A stretch of DNA of 64,000 nt, taken from contig JBGAUT010000006.1 of NCBI GenBank assembly GCA_044228505.1, positions 1-64,000 on the forward strand. The letters are read 5' to 3'. A program made the position numbers and the translations under genes. Below the pieces are notes generated by a model that worked only from the letters and a program-made list of their open reading frames with translations, did not search any database and was not told the origin of the DNA. Shown one piece after another: positions 16,933 through 26,623 of the stretch (positions are counted from its first letter, which is position 1; the number at the start of each line of letters is the position of its first letter). Source of the DNA: JAEUKA01 sp044228505 (GTDB lineage: Bacteria; Myxococcota_A; Polyangia; Palsa-1104; JAEUJZ01).

Positions 16933-19900
16933 ATGTCTATGGCTACGCTACAAGCGGTAGAGCTTTGCGGGAGCGAGCGCTTCATTGAGAAGCTGTCTGC
17001 GCAGGTTCATGACGAGCGGGTGCGGACGATGGTTGCACTCGGACAGCAGTCGCAGCGGGAGCCCCGTGCGAAGGCGCTGATTGCGGAGCTGTGGAAGGGG
17101 CCGGTGTTCGTGCGTCGGCTCGTGCTCAAGGGCTGTTTGGGCAGTCGCGATGGTGCGCAGGTGATGGCGGGACTTTCGGACCCGTCGCGGCTCGTGCGGG
17201 GGCTTTCGCGCAAGCTGGTCGCGCTGTGCTGCACCGATGCCCAAGCGACCGAGGCCCTGAAGCAAGCGTTTGTGACGGGCTGGCATTTGACCATGGCGCA
17301 GCAGCTACACGGCGCGGGTCGGACGGCCCCGATTGATGCGCTGGCCGACACGATCGCCAAGGGGAATGAGTCGCACCTTTTGGCGGACGTGGTGCCGATG
17401 TGCAGCGATGCGGGCCTTTTGCGCCACTTGCCGCAAGCACTGTCGCAGCCCTCGAGCACGTTCTTTGCGCGCTTCGCGCTGTGTCATCCGGAGCGCTTTG
17501 CCGAAGCCGCACGGGTTGAGCTGGGCCGAGGACCGCTGGTGGGGCCGTGGAAAGTTGCGGTGACAGCGGCACTGCACGGTTTGGCGGTGCGCACTCCCGA
17601 TTCGGCGCTGGCGGTCGCCGATGCTCTGCTATCGCATCGAGAGAAGCTGTCCCAAGACATCTTTCGACCGCTCGCCGAGCGACGCCCCAATGAGTTGGTC
17701 GCGCTGTGTCAAAAGCACAAGCTGCTGCTGCCGCTTGGACTCACGCCGACGCAGGTCAAGCGGCTGACGGTGGACGCGCTCTTCTATCTAGTCGCAGAGC
17801 AGCGGGTGTCGCTCGGCAACCCTCGGCGCTGGTTTCGCAAGCTGGGAGCCGCCGAGCAAGCCGCCGTGGTGCGGGCGTTTTCGCAGTCGAAACTGCGCGA
17901 ACCAAGCTGGGGCGCGGGTCTTCTGCGTGAGCTACCGCGAGAGCCCGCCGAGGTGCGCGAGCGAATCTACACCGCGTGGTCGGCGGCGAGTCAGAACGGC
18001 GATGGGGTGATTGGGATCAGCACGCTGTGGCTGCTGCCGACGGATTTGGCAGAGCGAGAAGCCCGTCGACACCTGGTCCAGGTCACCTCGCTCAAGACCC
18101 GGCCCGAGCAGCGAATTCTGTACGCCACGTTTTTGCCCTGGGCCGAAGCGCAAGAGCACATCAAGGCCTACCTGGGACATCCAGAAGGCGAGATGCGCGG
18201 GACGGCGCTGGCGGCGCTCCTGGGGCTTGCCGGACGACTGCCGGTGCAGCCTTCGCTCATCGATGAGGCGCTGAAGATCTGTGCGGGCAAAAAGTTTGAG
18301 CAAGACCCGGTGCGCCTGCGGATGTTCCAGTCGCTCGGCGGCTGGCCGCGCAAGGTCTGGGACAAAAAGCACCTGCCGATCGTGGGTCAGCTTGTGCGGG
18401 ATGCGCTCGACGCGGCGGACCTATCGCACGCTACGGCGCAGGCCGCCGAGCGGCTGATTGTGCGGCTGTTTTTCCTCGATGGAGAGTTTGGTGGCAAGTG
18501 GCTCGGGACGCTGCTCAAGGAGCGGGGGACGATCTACGCGCCGGGCCTGGGCGACATGCTCAGCGATGACGAGGTGACAGCGCTGGCGAAGCCCCTGCTG
18601 GCGGTTGCGCAGTCCTGGTCGGCCAGGGAGCGCGAAGGACAGCTTTGGGCTCTGACGCAGAGCCTGGGTAAGCGGATCACGCTGGTCGCAGGGCTTCCGG
18701 AGCTGCTAGAGCAGGTGATGGCGCAGACGGCGAATGCCGCAGTGTCGTTTGGCATCTTGCACCTGTTCTATCTGCACCAGCGCCCCCGCTTTGACCGCTG
18801 CGTGGTTGCGATCGTGAAGCGCTGGGTCGAAAAAAGCTGGGACGCTCAGCTCGCCCTGCTGATCCGCTTGGTCGACAAGCTGCCCGCCGAGGTCGAGGAC
18901 AGCATCGAGACGGCGCTGCTCCGTACTGTCTATCCCCATCAGGCCGAGCTACTGCTCACGGCGGTTCGGCATGCTCACGCGGCGCTGCTCGAGCGGCTGA
19001 TTCCCAAGGCGCTCAAGCGCGACCGCAGCTTCATTTGCGTGACGATGGTGTGGACGTATCTGCACAAAAAGCGGCAAGACCTGCTCACGCCGTATCTGGC
19101 CGGAGAAGTAGTGACCGGGCGGTTTGCGACGGGCAAGACCCGCTGGGTGCTGCCCTTCCACGATGGTTTTTTCCGCTGGAATCCCGAGCAGCAGCGGCTG
19201 TTTACGCACACCCTGCGCGGTCTGTACGGTGATGAGGACCGCGACACGCCGACGGTGCTGTGGGCGATGGATCGCCTGTACCGATTGCCGTATACCTCCT
19301 GCGAGGCGCTGATCGCACTGTGTGACGACGTTCGGGCGGCGGTGAGTGAGCGGGCGGTGCGGACGCTGGCGCGGCTCGATGCAGGGCAGGGCGTACCGAA
19401 GCTCTTGGCGTGCCTGGAAGACCAGCGGGCGCGGTTTGCGATCTATGGGCTGCGAGCGGTACTGGCTGACATGCCCGCGGCGCAAGCGGTGGAGATCCTG
19501 CGTGGCGTATCGCTCAAAAAAGTAACCGTGGCCAAGGAAGTGGTGCGGCTCCTTGGTGAGCTGCGCAGCGATGACGCGTATCTGCTGCTGATTGCGCTCG
19601 ACCGGCCCGACCTGCATCGCGACATTCGCATCGCTTTGTGCCGAGCGCTGTGGGATCACCTGCATCGGGACGAGACGTGGCAGATTCTGGAGCGGGCGGC
19701 GACCGGGCCAGACTTTATCTTGGCGACGCGGGTTGGCGAGATTCCGGCAGAGCGGCTGACGGTAGCAAGCGATGCCAAGCTGGCGCAGGTGCTGACGCTG
19801 GTGCTGAATCGGCCTGAGCCGGAAGCCCGACGCGAGCTGCTGCTCAAAGCGCCTACCCTGCCGCTTCGAGATCACGGACGGAGGTTCTTGGCGGCGTGTC

Positions 19901-20499
19901 TGGCTCGGCTGGACTCGCGATACTACGACGAGGTGCAGGCCGCGATGCAGGCGGTGCTGTTGCGTGCGGTGCCTGCCGATGCCTCGGCGTTCGAGGCGCA
20001 GCTTGCCAAGACGCTGCCCAATCGACGGGCGCTGGCGATTGTGGTCGAGCGGCTTGGTGAGGCATTCGATCGCAAGAGCCAGCTTTTGCAGGTGCTCGGG
20101 GCCGCGACGTGCAAGGTGCTGGCGCGTGAGCCGGTGCTGGCGACGCTCCTGCTACGGGCGACGGCGAAGCTCGCCTTGCCGGAAGAGCTTGGCACGGTCT
20201 TGGCGCGACTCGCGGACTCGGGCGGTTTGCACCTGGAGTCGATTGCGGCGGCTGCGGAGGCGGTGCAAGCGATGCCCGGTGATGACCTAGAGGCGATGGA
20301 GCTACGGCTCGCGGCAAGTCGTCACGAATCGCTGCGGCTGCTCGGCGTGCGTGCGCTTCAAGCAGCAGCGGTGAAGGGTCAAGGTTTCACCAAGGCCCGT
20401 CGGGAACGCCTGGCTCAGTACCAGCAAGACCCCGACCTCGCAGTGGCGGCGGCTGCGCAGCTGGTGTTTCCGCCGCTCACGGAACCACCTCCGTCCTAG
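16933..20499 (+). CDS. Large HEAT-like repeat protein, unknown function
   Basis: A 1188-residue protein made almost entirely of amphipathic helices with Leu/Ala/Arg-rich units, such as VRAAVSERAVRTLARLDAG and ARFAIYGLRAVLADMPAAQ. These read as HEAT-like alpha-solenoid repeats. There is no signal peptide, no transmembrane segment and no catalytic motif I can identify. Such proteins usually act as scaffolds for protein or nucleic-acid partners. GGGGAGGG lies just before the ATG. The next gene, a YgfK-like Fe-S flavoprotein, starts 46 bases after its stop on the same strand, so they are probably one operon. Confidence 0.8.
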   Translation: MSMATLQAVELCGSERFIEKLSAQVHDERVRTMVALGQQSQREPRAKALIAELWKGPVFVRRLVLKGCLGSRDGAQVMAGLSDPSRLVRGLSRKLVALCCTDAQATEALKQAFVTGWHLTMAQQLHGAGRTAPIDALADTIAKGNESHLLADVVPMCSDAGLLRHLPQALSQPSSTFFARFALCHPERFAEAARVELGRGPLVGPWKVAVTAALHGLAVRTPDSALAVADALLSHREKLSQDIFRPLAERRPNELVALCQKHKLLLPLGLTPTQVKRLTVDALFYLVAEQRVSLGNPRRWFRKLGAAEQAAVVRAFSQSKLREPSWGAGLLRELPREPAEVRERIYTAWSAASQNGDGVIGISTLWLLPTDLAEREARRHLVQVTSLKTRPEQRILYATFLPWAEAQEHIKAYLGHPEGEMRGTALAALLGLAGRLPVQPSLIDEALKICAGKKFEQDPVRLRMFQSLGGWPRKVWDKKHLPIVGQLVRDALDAADLSHATAQAAERLIVRLFFLDGEFGGKWLGTLLKERGTIYAPGLGDMLSDDEVTALAKPLLAVAQSWSAREREGQLWALTQSLGKRITLVAGLPELLEQVMAQTANAAVSFGILHLFYLHQRPRFDRCVVAIVKRWVEKSWDAQLALLIRLVDKLPAEVEDSIETALLRTVYPHQAELLLTAVRHAHAALLERLIPKALKRDRSFICVTMVWTYLHKKRQDLLTPYLAGEVVTGRFATGKTRWVLPFHDGFFRWNPEQQRLFTHTLRGLYGDEDRDTPTVLWAMDRLYRLPYTSCEALIALCDDVRAAVSERAVRTLARLDAGQGVPKLLACLEDQRARFAIYGLRAVLADMPAAQAVEILRGVSLKKVTVAKEVVRLLGELRSDDAYLLLIALDRPDLHRDIRIALCRALWDHLHRDETWQILERAATGPDFILATRVGEIPAERLTVASDAKLAQVLTLVLNRPEPEARRELLLKAPTLPLRDHGRRFLAACLARLDSRYYDEVQAAMQAVLLRAVPADASAFEAQLAKTLPNRRALAIVVERLGEAFDRKSQLLQVLGAATCKVLAREPVLATLLLRATAKLALPEELGTVLARLADSGGLHLESIAAAAEAVQAMPGDDLEAMELRLAASRHESLRLLGVRALQAAAVKGQGFTKARRERLAQYQQDPDLAVAAAAQLVFPPLTEPPPS

Positions 20500-20545
20500 T
20501 CTATTTTGCTTGCCTCGCGGCGTCGCTTTGAGGGATTTCCTCTCA

Positions 20546-22480
20546 ATGCACTTGGTTCCTCAGCCGCTATCCCACCTGCTTGCGCGCCTGTGCCATGAGA
20601 GTCGCCAAAACGGGCCGATTTTTGATCTGCCGCAGCATCGCTTGTATCGCGGCTCGGCGGTGGATCTGTCGGTATCGCTCCACGGACGGCGGGCGGCGAG
20701 TCCGATTGGCCCGGCGGCGGGTCCGCACACCCAGCTTGCCCAGAACCTGGTGCTGTCGTGGCTGGGCGGGGCGCGGGTGATGGAGCTAAAGACCGTCCAG
20801 GTCAATGACACGCTGCACATCCCACGTCCGTGTATCGACGTCGAAAACGTCGGCTATAACGTCGAGTGGTCCCAAGAGCTGCGGCTCGAAGAATCGCTCG
20901 CCGAGTACGCCAAAGGCTGGCTGCTGGTCCATGCGCTGCAAAAGCTGAACCCTCAGCGGCTGCGCACAGACGAGCTGGATACCCTGTTTGATATCTCGGT
21001 GGGCTACTCGCTCGATGGAATCAAGAGCCCGCAGGTGGCGTCGTGGCTGGACATGATGCGCGATGCCTCACCGCTGCTCGATAAGCTGCGCAATGAGCTG
21101 CCGAGCGAGCTGCGAGCGGCGCTTCCCGACGAAATCCCCTCCGAGATGTCAGGCTGCGTCACGCTGTCGACGTTCCACGGCTGTCCTCCCGAAGAGATCG
21201 AGCGCATCGTCGAGCACCTGTTTGAACGCCATCAGATGCACGTCGTGGTCAAGCTCAACCCGACGCTCTTGGGCTATGAACAGGTCGAGGATCTGCTGTG
21301 CAATCGGCTCGGCTACAAAGACCTGCGGCTGTCGCGGCACTCGTTTGATAGCGATCTCAAATGGGACGATGCGCGGGCGATGATTGCGCGGCTGGAAACG
21401 GCGGCGGCGCGGTCGGGCTGCCTACTCGGCGTGAAGTTTTCAAACACGCTGGTGGTGAAAAATCACAAGCAGTTCTTTCCGCAGAGCGAAGAGCTGATGT
21501 ACCTGTCGGGGCAGCCGCTGCATGTGCTGGCGATCTCGCTGGCGGCGCGCTTTGCCGAAGCGACGGGTGGACGGATTCCGATCTCGTTTTCGGGAGGGAT
21601 CGACCAAAAGAACTGCTCCGATGTGGTGGCCTGCGGGCTGCTGCCGGTCACGGTCTGTACCGATTTGTTGCGACCGGGCGGCTATGGGCGGATGGCCAAG
21701 TACCTGGATGCGATGCCGGCCAAGTTTGCGCAGGCCGGGGCGACCACGCTGGCTGCGCTGGTCGAAAAAAACGGCGGTATGGCTCAGTGCTTGGCTGATT
21801 ACGCCGCCAAGGTGGTGGTTGATCCGCGCTATGCGTTCGCCAAAAACAGCAGCACGCCCCGGCGGGTCGAGAGCAAGCTGTGGCTGTTCGACTGTCTCAG
21901 CTGCGACAAGTGCATCGCGGTCTGTCCCAACGACGCAAACTTTGCGATCACGACCCCGAAGGTCGAGGCCTTGCCGCTGATTGACTTGGTGGTGGGGGGC
22001 GATGGCAGAGCTACTCGCGAGCCCGCTGGCAGCTTCGCGCTGCGGGAAAACGTCCAGATCGCCAACTTTGCGGACGCCTGCAATGAGTGTGGCAACTGCG
22101 ACATCTTCTGTCCCGAGTGGGGCGGGCCGTACAAGGTTAAGCCACGGTTCTTTTCCTCGGCGGTGAGCTATCAAGCGGCCCATCACCAAGACGGCTTTGT
22201 GGTGACGCCGGGCCGGATGGTCGGTCGCATTGATGGTGTCGAGCACACGCTCACGGTGGAGGAAGAGGGCACGCGCTTTGGCGATGGCACGATCTCGGTC
22301 CTGTTGGGGCCAGATGGAGAGCTGGGAGCCGTTGAGGTTGCGGCGGGCGCGGTGCCGGGACATCGGCTGAAGCTGTGGAACTATCACGCGATGCGCACGC
22401 TGTATGACGGGCTGTGGAAGTCGAGCAACTTTGTCTCAGCGGTCAAACTGCCCGTCGCTGTTTCTGAAACAGCGGGCTAG
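20546..22480 (+). CDS. YgfK/dihydropyrimidine dehydrogenase-like Fe-S flavoprotein lacking the FAD domain
   Basis: A 644-residue protein. The N-terminal ~440 residues resemble the FMN-binding TIM barrel of dihydroorotate/dihydropyrimidine dehydrogenases as found in YgfK (GPAAGPHTQLAQNLVLSW, STFHGCPPEEIE, VVKLNPTLLG, ISFSGGIDQKN). Two [4Fe-4S] motifs follow at about residues 450 (CLSCDKCIAVCP) and 512 (CNECGNCDIFCPEW). YgfK itself is near 1030 residues and has GltD-like FAD/NAD(P)H domains; no GxGxxG region is visible here. Electrons must therefore come from another protein. The ATG at 20546 has GAGGG upstream; an earlier start at 20510 is possible. The substrate is unknown. Confidence 0.82.
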   Translation: MHLVPQPLSHLLARLCHESRQNGPIFDLPQHRLYRGSAVDLSVSLHGRRAASPIGPAAGPHTQLAQNLVLSWLGGARVMELKTVQVNDTLHIPRPCIDVENVGYNVEWSQELRLEESLAEYAKGWLLVHALQKLNPQRLRTDELDTLFDISVGYSLDGIKSPQVASWLDMMRDASPLLDKLRNELPSELRAALPDEIPSEMSGCVTLSTFHGCPPEEIERIVEHLFERHQMHVVVKLNPTLLGYEQVEDLLCNRLGYKDLRLSRHSFDSDLKWDDARAMIARLETAAARSGCLLGVKFSNTLVVKNHKQFFPQSEELMYLSGQPLHVLAISLAARFAEATGGRIPISFSGGIDQKNCSDVVACGLLPVTVCTDLLRPGGYGRMAKYLDAMPAKFAQAGATTLAALVEKNGGMAQCLADYAAKVVVDPRYAFAKNSSTPRRVESKLWLFDCLSCDKCIAVCPNDANFAITTPKVEALPLIDLVVGGDGRATREPAGSFALRENVQIANFADACNECGNCDIFCPEWGGPYKVKPRFFSSAVSYQAAHHQDGFVVTPGRMVGRIDGVEHTLTVEEEGTRFGDGTISVLLGPDGELGAVEVAAGAVPGHRLKLWNYHAMRTLYDGLWKSSNFVSAVKLPVAVSETAG

Positions 22481-22531
22481 TGTGGGAATATCGATAGGTC
22501 GCGGCAGAAAAAGTTCTGAGGTTCCCGCAGC

Positions 22532-23584
22532 GTGCCCTCGCAACGATTTGGATTTATCGACTGGTTCCGTGGCCTGGCTTGCATCCTGATGATCCAGACC
22601 CACGCCTACGATGCCTGGACGGCGGAGCCGTACCGTCAGGGCACGTGGTGGATTTGGGCGAGGCTCAAGCTCGGCGGGCTGCCAGCGCGGATGTTTCTAT
22701 TTTTGGCGGGGGTGTCGCTGGCGATGCGCTTTGCCAGCGATGTTCGTCGCAACGTACCGATTGCGGAGGCGCGACTCGGGGCTTTTTGGCGCGGCCTGGA
22801 GGTCTTTCTGATCGGCTACGGCTTTCGCATCGCCGAGTGGCTGCTCGGGGGCGGTCAGACCAAGGACGCGTCTTCGATGCTCAAGGTCGACGTGCTCCAG
22901 TGCATTGGGCTGTCGCTGATGGTGACGGCGTATATCGCTTCGCCCAAAGACCTGGAAGATCGACGGGTGCCGTGGCGACCGATCTTGCTGGCGCTGTTTT
23001 TGGCGGGGATTACGCCGACGTTGCAGAAGCTGGGTTCGCCGAGCGGTCCGGGGCCACTCGTCGCCTATCTTTGGCCGGGTGCGCATCCTCTCGGGCAATT
23101 TCCGCTGCTGCCGTGGCTGGCGTATACCCTGATCGGAGCTGCGGTGGGATCGTGGTGGCTGCGGGCGGCGCGAAATGATCGGCTCAGCCAGGCGATGGGG
23201 TGGACGGTGGTGCTTGGGCTTGTAACGTGGCTGATTGGTTACTGGCTGGAGCGGCTGCACTTGCCGGTGTTTTCCTCGACGAAGACCATCAAGGTGGATC
23301 CGCCATTTATTTTCTTTTACCGGACCGCGTTTTGCTTGATCGGCACGGCGGCGTCCTATCTTATCGAGCGGCTGAAGCTAGTCGAGGGCTGGTCGCCGAC
23401 GCGGCTCATGGGTCAAGCATCGCTCGTGGTGTACATGGTCCATCTCGATCTCGTCTACAACAGCGCGCCGTACACCATCAAACAGAAGCTCGATCCGATT
23501 ACGGCGTCGATGTTGTGGGTGGTGGTGGCGATCCTGATGGTGGTGGTGGCCTGGTTCCGCGTCGAAAGTGACCGCAAGACCTGA
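22532..23584 (+). CDS. DUF1624/HGSNAT-like membrane acyltransferase
   Basis: A 350-residue integral membrane protein with eight to ten helices. The N-terminus RFGFIDWFRGLACILMIQTHAYDAW matches the heparan-alpha-glucosaminide N-acetyltransferase-type (DUF1624) domain, which moves acetyl groups across the membrane to a sugar amine or hydroxyl. The start is a GTG at 22532. It follows the Fe-S flavoprotein gene after 51 bases on the same strand. The substrate is not clear; a cell-envelope polysaccharide is the usual guess. Confidence 0.82.
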   Translation: MPSQRFGFIDWFRGLACILMIQTHAYDAWTAEPYRQGTWWIWARLKLGGLPARMFLFLAGVSLAMRFASDVRRNVPIAEARLGAFWRGLEVFLIGYGFRIAEWLLGGGQTKDASSMLKVDVLQCIGLSLMVTAYIASPKDLEDRRVPWRPILLALFLAGITPTLQKLGSPSGPGPLVAYLWPGAHPLGQFPLLPWLAYTLIGAAVGSWWLRAARNDRLSQAMGWTVVLGLVTWLIGYWLERLHLPVFSSTKTIKVDPPFIFFYRTAFCLIGTAASYLIERLKLVEGWSPTRLMGQASLVVYMVHLDLVYNSAPYTIKQKLDPITASMLWVVVAILMVVVAWFRVESDRKT

Positions 23585-23637
23585 CGAGGTCAGAGGGGCC
23601 GGGTTGAAAAGGGGGCGTCGCGGAGTATGCTGCCGCC

Positions 23638-24684
23638 GTGTCTTTACCGCCTTCGCCAGCCGTGGCTTTGGATTCGGTGCCGCTGGCACCGCTTTTTGCT
23701 GCGTATCTGACCGAGCTGGCGGATGTTCGGCGACTCTCGGGTGAGACGGTGCGGGCCTATCGCACCAACGTCGCGGAGTTTCTGCGCTCGGTGGAGGCGA
23801 AGAAAAAGCGGCCGCTTTCGGTGAGCGACTTGGACTTGTGGGCAGTGCGCGGCTTTTTGGCGAGTCGGCACGGCGGCGAAAAGCCTCTGACGACCAGTCG
23901 CAAGCTGTCCGCGCTGCGCTCGTTCTTTGAGTTTCTGCGGCGCAAGAAGCTGATTGAAGAAAACGTCGCAAAGCTGCTCCAGCGCAAAAAGGCCGAGCTG
24001 CCCCTGCCGAAGTTTTTTTCCCCTGAACAGGCCGGGGTGCTGCTCGATCCGATTGTTCCGCTGGAGGGTGATTCGCAGCGACGCCGGGCGGAGAAGCTGC
24101 GCGACCGGGCCATCTTGGAGCTGATCTATGGCGCTGGGCTGCGGGTCAGCGAAGCGGTGCAGCTCGATCTCGGGCACATCCAGGCCGAAGATCCAGGGCA
24201 GCAGAGTGGCGACGAGCCGATTTTGGTGCTGCGGGTGCTGCGAGGCAAAGGGCGTAAGGACCGGCTGGTTCCCGCTGGGCGTAAGGCGAAAGAAGCGGTC
24301 GAAGCGTATCTGACCGAGCGACCATCGCTTGGTCATCCACAGACTGGAGTGCTCGACGAAAAGGCGCTGTTTTTGTCGGTGCGCGGTCAGCGTTTGGGCG
24401 TACGCGAGGTGCGAAGAATCCTCGATCGAGCGACCACGCAGAGCGGGCTCGCGCCGAGTCATCCGCATGCGCTACGGCACAGCTACGCGACGCACCTTTT
24501 GGGCTCGGGGGCGGATCTTCGCTCAATTCAAGAGCTGCTCGGACACCAAAACCTGTCGACCACGGCACGCTATGCCCACGTCGATTTGCAGTATCTTTGG
24601 GACCAATATCAGCATCATCCGCACGCCCAAGCTGCGAACGTTCCGACGGAAAAGAAGCCGGGCGGCAAGGAAACCTCACGATGA
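23638..24684 (+). CDS. xerC: Tyrosine recombinase XerC
   Basis: A 348-residue site-specific recombinase of the XerC type that resolves chromosome dimers at dif. Catalytic residues are visible: Arg in GAGLRVSEAVQL, Lys in GKGRKDRLVP, HALR in HPHALRHSYATHL, His in LLGHQNLSTT and the nucleophile Tyr in TARYAHVD. It is about 45 residues longer than usual through a short insertion (QAEDPGQQSGDEP) and a His/Lys-rich C-terminus. The start is GTG at 23638. Its stop overlaps the hslV start as ATGA. The order xerC-hslV-hslU is the same as codV-codW-codX of Bacillus, which supports XerC over another integrase. Confidence 0.93.
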   Translation: MSLPPSPAVALDSVPLAPLFAAYLTELADVRRLSGETVRAYRTNVAEFLRSVEAKKKRPLSVSDLDLWAVRGFLASRHGGEKPLTTSRKLSALRSFFEFLRRKKLIEENVAKLLQRKKAELPLPKFFSPEQAGVLLDPIVPLEGDSQRRRAEKLRDRAILELIYGAGLRVSEAVQLDLGHIQAEDPGQQSGDEPILVLRVLRGKGRKDRLVPAGRKAKEAVEAYLTERPSLGHPQTGVLDEKALFLSVRGQRLGVREVRRILDRATTQSGLAPSHPHALRHSYATHLLGSGADLRSIQELLGHQNLSTTARYAHVDLQYLWDQYQHHPHAQAANVPTEKKPGGKETSR

Positions 24685-25220
24685 GCCAAATTTTTCATGC
24701 CACGACCGTGCTGTGTGTGCGGCGGGGAAACCAGGTGGCGATGGCCTCTGATGGACAGGTCACGCTGGGCAACACCGTCGTCAAGTCGCAGGCCAAAAAG
24801 GTCCGACGGATGGCCGAGGGTCGCGTGCTCGGGGGCTTCGCGGGCAGTGCTGCCGACGGAATTGCGCTGTTCGAGCGGCTGGAGGCCAAGCTAAAGGAAC
24901 ACAACCAGCAGCTCCTGCGGGCGGCGGTCGAGCTGGCCAAGGACTGGCGCACCGATCGGGCGATGCGGCGGCTGGAAGCGATGATTCTCGTCGCCGATCG
25001 CGAGCGAATGCTGCTCTTATCGGGTAGCGGCGATGTGATTGAGCCAGAAAACGGCGTCGCAGCGATTGGCTCGGGCGGGCCGTTTGCGCTGGCAGCAGCG
25101 CGGGCGCTGTGCGAAGCGACGGAGCTGTCGGCCAAGGAAGTCACCGAGCGGGCGATGCGCATCGCCGGCGAGATCTGCATCTACACCAACACCCAGCTTT
25201 GTTTCGAGGAGCTGTCATGA
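24681..25220 (+). CDS. hslV: ATP-dependent protease proteolytic subunit HslV
   Basis: The 179-residue proteasome-like peptidase of the HslVU complex. The catalytic N-terminal Thr follows a short propeptide, MSQIFHA, giving TTVLCVRRGNQVAMASDGQ, as in Bacillus CodW. GGFAGSAADGIALFE and AAIGSGGPFALAAARAL are also family signatures. The ATG at 24681 overlaps the xerC stop and its own stop overlaps hslU, both by four bases, so expression is coupled. Confidence 0.97.
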   Translation: MSQIFHATTVLCVRRGNQVAMASDGQVTLGNTVVKSQAKKVRRMAEGRVLGGFAGSAADGIALFERLEAKLKEHNQQLLRAAVELAKDWRTDRAMRRLEAMILVADRERMLLLSGSGDVIEPENGVAAIGSGGPFALAAARALCEATELSAKEVTERAMRIAGEICIYTNTQLCFEELS

Positions 25221-26620
25221 GCGAACGCCGCGAGGGCCGCGACCTGACTCCGCGTGCCATTGTCGAAGAACTCGATCGCTATATCGTCGGACAGCGGGAT
25301 GCCAAGCGTGCTGTGGCGATTGCTCTGCGCAACCGCTGGCGACGGCAGCAGGTCGATGGTCATCTGCGCGACGAAATCACGCCGAAGAACATCATCTTGA
25401 TTGGGCCGACCGGCGTCGGGAAAACCGAAATTGCGCGGCGGCTGGCGAAGCTCGTCGGGGCTCCGTTTGTCAAAGTCGAAGCGAGCAAGTTTACCGAGGT
25501 CGGCTACGTCGGTCGAGATGTCGAGTCGATGGTCCGCGATCTCATCGAAGTGTCGGTGAAGCTGGTCAAAGACGAAGAGCGGGCGGCGGTTCAGGGGCGC
25601 GCTCGCGAGGCTGCGGAGGAACGGCTGCTGGATGTGCTTTTGCCGCCCCCGTCGCGTAACGCCGGTGGGGTGGTGAGTCGCCAGTCGACGCCCGCGATCG
25701 AGGCTCCGACCGACGAGCGCGATAGCAGCCAGACCGCGACCCGTGAAAAGCTGCGGGAGCTGCTTCGCCAAGGAAAGCTCGATAGTCGTGAGGTCGAGCT
25801 GGAGGTAAGCGAGCAAGCGGGCGGTGGGGCAGAGGTCTTTGCCGGGACCAACATCGAGCAGATGGGCTTCGATATGTCGCAGCTCCAAAACCTGTTTGGC
25901 GGTCAGCGCAAAAAGAAGCGCAAGGTCAAGATTCCCGAGGCCAAAGAGCTGCTTGCGCAGGAAGAGGCGCAGAAGCTGATCGACATGGACAAGGTCCAGC
26001 GCGAGGCGGTCCATCGGGCAGAGCAGGCCGGGATCATCTTCGTCGATGAGATCGACAAGATCGCCGGTCGTGAGCGGGCGAGCGGACCGGACATTTCGCG
26101 GGAAGGGGTCCAGCGGGATTTGCTGCCGATTGTTGAAGGCTCGACGGTGACGACCAAGCACGGGCCGGTGAAGACCGACCACATCTTGTTCATCGCGGCG
26201 GGCGCGTTTCATGTCAGCAAGCCCTCGGATCTGATTCCCGAGCTGCAAGGTCGCTTTCCGATTCGCGTCGAACTTCAGCCACTGACTCAGGCCGATTTGG
26301 TGCGAATTTTGAGCGAGCCGGAAAACTCGCTCTGCCGTCAGTACGAGGCGCTGCTTGCGACCGAAGGCGTCAAGCTTCACTTCCACGATGAGGCGGTTGG
26401 TGAAATTGCGCGGATTGCCACCGACGCGAACCGCATGCTCGAAGACATTGGGGCGCGACGGCTGCAAACGATTCTGGAGCGCGTGCTCGATGAGCTGTCC
26501 TTTGAAGCTCCCGAGGTCGGTCGTCACGGCGACTGGGCGGTCGAGATCACTGCCGACTATGTGCGGCAGCGGGTCGAGAGCGTGCTCAGCAATCCCGACT
26601 TATCGAAGTACATTCTGTAG
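25217..26620 (+). CDS. hslU: ATP-dependent protease ATPase subunit HslU
   Basis: The 467-residue AAA+ unfoldase that feeds substrates to HslV. Walker A is GPTGVGKT (residues 63-70), the pore loop GYVGRDVES follows, then a long charged intermediate (I) domain at about 130-240, Walker B IIFVDEIDKI, and the arginine-finger/sensor region ELQGRFPIRVEL. The C-terminal DLSKYIL is the conserved tail that docks into HslV. The start overlaps the hslV stop (ATGA). Confidence 0.97.
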   Translation: MSERREGRDLTPRAIVEELDRYIVGQRDAKRAVAIALRNRWRRQQVDGHLRDEITPKNIILIGPTGVGKTEIARRLAKLVGAPFVKVEASKFTEVGYVGRDVESMVRDLIEVSVKLVKDEERAAVQGRAREAAEERLLDVLLPPPSRNAGGVVSRQSTPAIEAPTDERDSSQTATREKLRELLRQGKLDSREVELEVSEQAGGGAEVFAGTNIEQMGFDMSQLQNLFGGQRKKKRKVKIPEAKELLAQEEAQKLIDMDKVQREAVHRAEQAGIIFVDEIDKIAGRERASGPDISREGVQRDLLPIVEGSTVTTKHGPVKTDHILFIAAGAFHVSKPSDLIPELQGRFPIRVELQPLTQADLVRILSEPENSLCRQYEALLATEGVKLHFHDEAVGEIARIATDANRMLEDIGARRLQTILERVLDELSFEAPEVGRHGDWAVEITADYVRQRVESVLSNPDLSKYIL

Positions 26621-26623
26621 TCG

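Noticed and set aside
18949..19875. Reverse-strand frame of 308 codons opposite the HEAT-like gene
   Set aside because: Gln/Arg/His-rich and without motifs; a typical high-GC shadow.
25181..26527. Reverse-strand frame of 448 codons opposite hslU
   Set aside because: hslU is intact with Walker motifs and C-terminal tail; the reverse frame has no family signature.
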